Shown here: piece by piece, positions 61,261 to 64,000 of the stretch
Layout: each line of letters begins with the position of its first letter
Numbering within the stretch: the first letter of the stretch is position 1
Origin: Entoloma clypeatum
Lineage: Eukaryota > Basidiomycota > Agaricomycetes > Agaricales > Entolomataceae
NCBI GenBank assembly: GCA_963565915.1
Contig: OY751495.1
Location: forward strand, 2,170,001 to 2,234,000
Direction: 5' to 3'
DNA: 64,000 nt
Translations under genes and position numbers: made by a program
Notes under the pieces: model-generated
Databases searched by the model: none
The model's input: the letters and a program-made list of their open reading frames with translations, nothing else
Told to the model about the DNA's origin: nothing

Positions 61261-62294
61261 CTATCTGGGGGTAAATTCAGTCGCGCAGGAATCATCGCTG
61301 TAATCCATAAAGTTGTCTGATAATGCGATTAAGAAAGAGAGACTCGGTTAGGTGTAACGAAGACATACGGATAGGATCCACGCCGCCACCAGGACACGTA
61401 TCGCGACCCACTGGGCAACCGGTGATTCGAACGCCTCAAGGGTGTCGCTTACGAAATCACCTTCCCCGGTGCATCCACCTTGGAATGTATGCAACAAGCC
61501 ACACCAATGGCCTACTTCGTGAGTTGGTAGTATGATCATCATCGGGGGGCTCTCCAAGGGAGGGACATTGTAGCACCCACTTTGCCCAAGTTATATGGTG
61601 CGTAGGTCCCACCAGGGACGCAAGCAAAGTTTATCACGACGCCATCTTCCTTGGGGCTCTTGGCATAGTCAGATGGCCAGGTGGCAAAACCCACTCGAGT
61701 AACGTGAGATGTGAACCTAGAGTAGGCAGGTCAGCATGCATGATGTATGACTTATAGATCATGCGCACCCGACCGTGTAAATGTTGAGATCCGCGGCACC
61801 GCCCTGGCGGAGTGCAGTTTTCATGGTGGTGGATATGGGCAGCCCAGGGGCCACATTATCAAACCAGCTGGCATTGACGGTGCGAGTGATGTTAGCCAAG
61901 ATCCAAAAGATTCCGGTGTACTGGTAGTCGTCGACTAGGACTTGCATTGAATCAGTGATTTGCTTCTCTCTGAAGCACTTAGCGAGTGGAATCGGGTTCT
62001 CTTGCCGAGACGTACAGAATATTGCCTCCGGCGGGGGTTTTGTCCTTACTGACGACATGCCAGAAGACATGCAACACGTGGGCATACACATGGGCGCGTG
62101 GCTCGAGAGCGAATTTGTGCGGCTGGAAGTGGGCTTCTGCCTCGGCGAAATTATTGGTATTGTCAAAGGTGCCACATTTACTTAAAGATAGGTTCGTCCT
62201 GGGTTTCGACAGTCTGAGGGCACTCCAGCACAGACCTTTGAGAGAGCACCGATGAAGCGCCAAGAAGGAGAGCAAGAGCGAGGAAAGCGAACAT
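61261..62294 (-). pseudogene. broken inverted copy of the M43 metalloprotease
   Basis: The minus strand starts [15 protein letters not shown] and continues like the gene at 56032: [38 protein letters not shown] with the zinc residues still present. Three breaks: the intron before HEVGH has lost its AG acceptor (the other copy has ATTCAG); after GDFVSDT the frame shifts, so the conserved [12 protein letters not shown] part lies in another frame; and after DSCATEFTP another shift leads to a stop. It is therefore a young pseudogene in inverted orientation, about 4 kb from its partner. Confidence 0.75.
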
Positions 62295-62985
62295 GTTGAG
62301 TGTATTGCGCGGCCGAAAGATAGGGATTGATTGAACGGTGTCTCTCTACTTATAAGAAAGACGGGACGGGTTTGCTGTTACATGAACATGCCATCGCGTT
62401 ACCAATTCCCTCGCGGGAGACCTCGTAGGATGAGAATATGGCAACACGTCCAGAGTGGTTGAAACATTCAGTTCTTGCCGTGAACTCAGCCAAGCGATGA
62501 GCCGGTGTTGAATACTTGCCCTGTGAGCCATGCGATTGACTAGCGACAGATTTGATTAGACACGATGACATGAGAGTTCGAGCGCTAGAAAGTCCGTGAA
62601 CGGCGATTTACTCGGATTCTGGAAGCCTGAAGGGGCTGGTGTATGAAGTCGTACATGGGAGAGGGATTCCCTGTCAGAAGGAGATATTGCTAAGATTCGA
62701 GCAGTGGTCGTACGCAGAGGAGTTCAAGGTGAACAACAGAAGAGAAGCATAAAAAGGACAGGTAATAAATAGGTTACTGGCGGGGCGCTCAAGCAGTGAG
62801 TCTGGCGAACTTCCTTATCAAGAAGTACGGGATTGTCCGTCGAAGTGCAAGTCCGCCAGCACAAACAGGCAACAACATTGAAGCCTTGTCCATACGGAGT
62901 TATAAAAAATGACGCCAGCTCAGGAGTCTCCCCAACCCCGTTTCCCCACACGATCATCAACTCGACCGCTCTCCTCACCCCCTCC
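62295..62985. other. duplicated promoter region and Rab18 upstream region
   Basis: 62296-62690 is the inverted copy of 55640-56031. The remainder leads to the Rab18-like gene and has no separate gene. Confidence 0.5.
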
Positions 62986-63918
62986 ATGGCCCCGACTGCC
63001 CATACTAAATCTTCGGCAACATCCCCGATAAACTGCAAACTCCTTCTCATCGGAAACTCTTCCGTAGGCAAGAGCAGTCTTCTCCTCCGTTTCTCAGACG
63101 AACAATGGCTACCAGAAGACGAAAGCAGCGCGACCATCGGAGTCGACTTTAGGGTGAGCTATTCGTTCTCTGAGTCTCAGCCCTGGTATGCGGGATACAA
63201 CTCCACGAACTGACGTGACGTAATCTCACAGGTGCATAAAATGGAGGTCAAGGGCAGGAAGGTCAAGCTGAGCATCTGGGTAGGTCATAGGAAGCTAGTG
63301 GTGTTCTTCTCAATCTCTCAAATTTTTCTGGGGCAGGACACAGCAGGTCAAGAGAGATTCCGCACGATCACTTCTTCGTACTATCGAGGTGCGCAGGGCG
63401 TCATATTAGGTGTGTGGATCGGATCCATTGCATATTCTCTATGGTTAATAGTGAATCTTGCTTGAAAAGTCTACGATGTTTCCAACAGAGAATCTTTCGA
63501 TGCTCTTCCACGATGGTACAATGAGCTCGAGACATATGTTTCAAACTCCGTCGTTAAGATTCTCGTCGGGAACAAAGTAGACAAGGCATGTCCTCTATAA
63601 TCAATTTATATTGACGACGAAGTAATTCATCTCTTCCGCCAGGAGTTCTCTCGTCAAGTATCAGCAGCCGAAGGGGAACAGTTCGCGAATCGCATGTCTT
63701 CCATCTTCATAGAAGCTTCTGCTAAAACGGCGTTCAATGTCAAAGAGGCATTTCAGGAGGTCGTTGAGAAGATTCTTGACACGCCCGAGCTTTGGGACAA
63801 GACTGCTGCAGGTGGTCAACATTCAACGGGAAACGGTCAGGGAGGGATGCCGGGCGGTGTGCAGGTTGTTGGCCTTTCAGAAGGCCGAGCAGCTGCACAG
63901 CAAGGCTGCGCTTGTTGA
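62986..63918 (+). CDS. Rab18-like small GTPase
   Basis: Five exons (62986-63153, 63232-63279, 63337-63409, 63470-63585, 63643-63918) splice to 226 residues. Motifs: [17 protein letters not shown] (P-loop), SATIGVDF (switch I), [20 protein letters not shown] (switch II), VGNKVDK (G4) and [16 protein letters not shown] (G5). [16 protein letters not shown] and the RESF/W spacing are closest to Rab18, which acts at ER, lipid droplets and Golgi traffic. The end CAC is a double-cysteine prenylation signal. The intron after VGNKVDK starts GC rather than GT (AAG|GCATGT), a GC-AG intron. The first ATG gives a short Ser/Thr-rich lead before the domain. Confidence 0.9.
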
Positions 63919-64000
63919 TCCGACGAAAGAGGTATGACGGGGTGATCTTGCATGACTTTACGCGCTCTTGTGAGTGTTATGTAGTCATGTCATGTATGCC
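63919..64000. other. 3' flank of the Rab18-like gene
   Basis: End of the window; no feature recognised. Confidence 0.4.

Overview
The window reads as nuclear DNA of a filamentous basidiomycete, most likely an Agaricomycete. Genes are split by many short (about 50-75 bp) GT-AG introns. The gene content also fits: a DUF6533 seven-helix membrane protein, M43-type secreted metalloproteases, TKL-like kinases with HGDIRG-type catalytic loops, Crinkler/RHS-like proteins and NACHT relics. All gene models are hand-spliced from the sequence; residue counts are given only where I summed the exons.

Layout. Conserved single-copy genes: prefoldin subunit 5 (1483-2113, -) divergent from a DENND11/LCHN-type DENN protein (2234-4473, +); arginyl-tRNA synthetase (22262-24292, +); mitochondrial elongation factor G (40393-43403, -); CFIm25 (45564-46573, -) divergent from a SulP-STAS-cyclic-nucleotide-binding transporter (46650-51554, +); a DUF6533 protein (51891-53709, +); an ornithine cyclodeaminase-like enzyme (54129-55288, -); an M43 metalloprotease (56032-57146, +); a ZIP zinc transporter (57580-59547, +); an unknown gene (60138-60917, -); a broken second M43 copy (61261-62294, -); and a Rab18-like GTPase (62986-63918, +).

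Between these, about 4.7-40 kb is an accessory region built by repeated duplication. It holds four members (A-D) of a protein family I do not recognise. Each has a signal peptide, a Pro/Ala-rich outer region, one membrane helix near a run of in-phase micro-exons, and a very long Lys/Glu-rich tail. In B and C, and more weakly in D, the tail repeats a short G-L-x-x-S-x-W-A motif. A is a pseudogene; B (8811-11517, -), C (25415-28104, +) and D (37470-39943, +) are open. Around them lie five to seven TKL-like kinase genes and relics, two 760 bp copies of a NACHT relic, a probable PD-(D/E)XK nuclease-like gene, two small terminal-inverted-repeat elements and a foldback hairpin. The left edge holds the 5' part of a P-loop NTPase gene of Crinkler/RHS type.

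The conserved genes are housekeeping neighbours with no shared pathway. The accessory genes may be linked by membrane signalling or effector/immune-type functions, but that is inference. The best candidate for something undescribed is family A-D: the duplicated two-exon cassette, the tail motif, and a shared promoter block.
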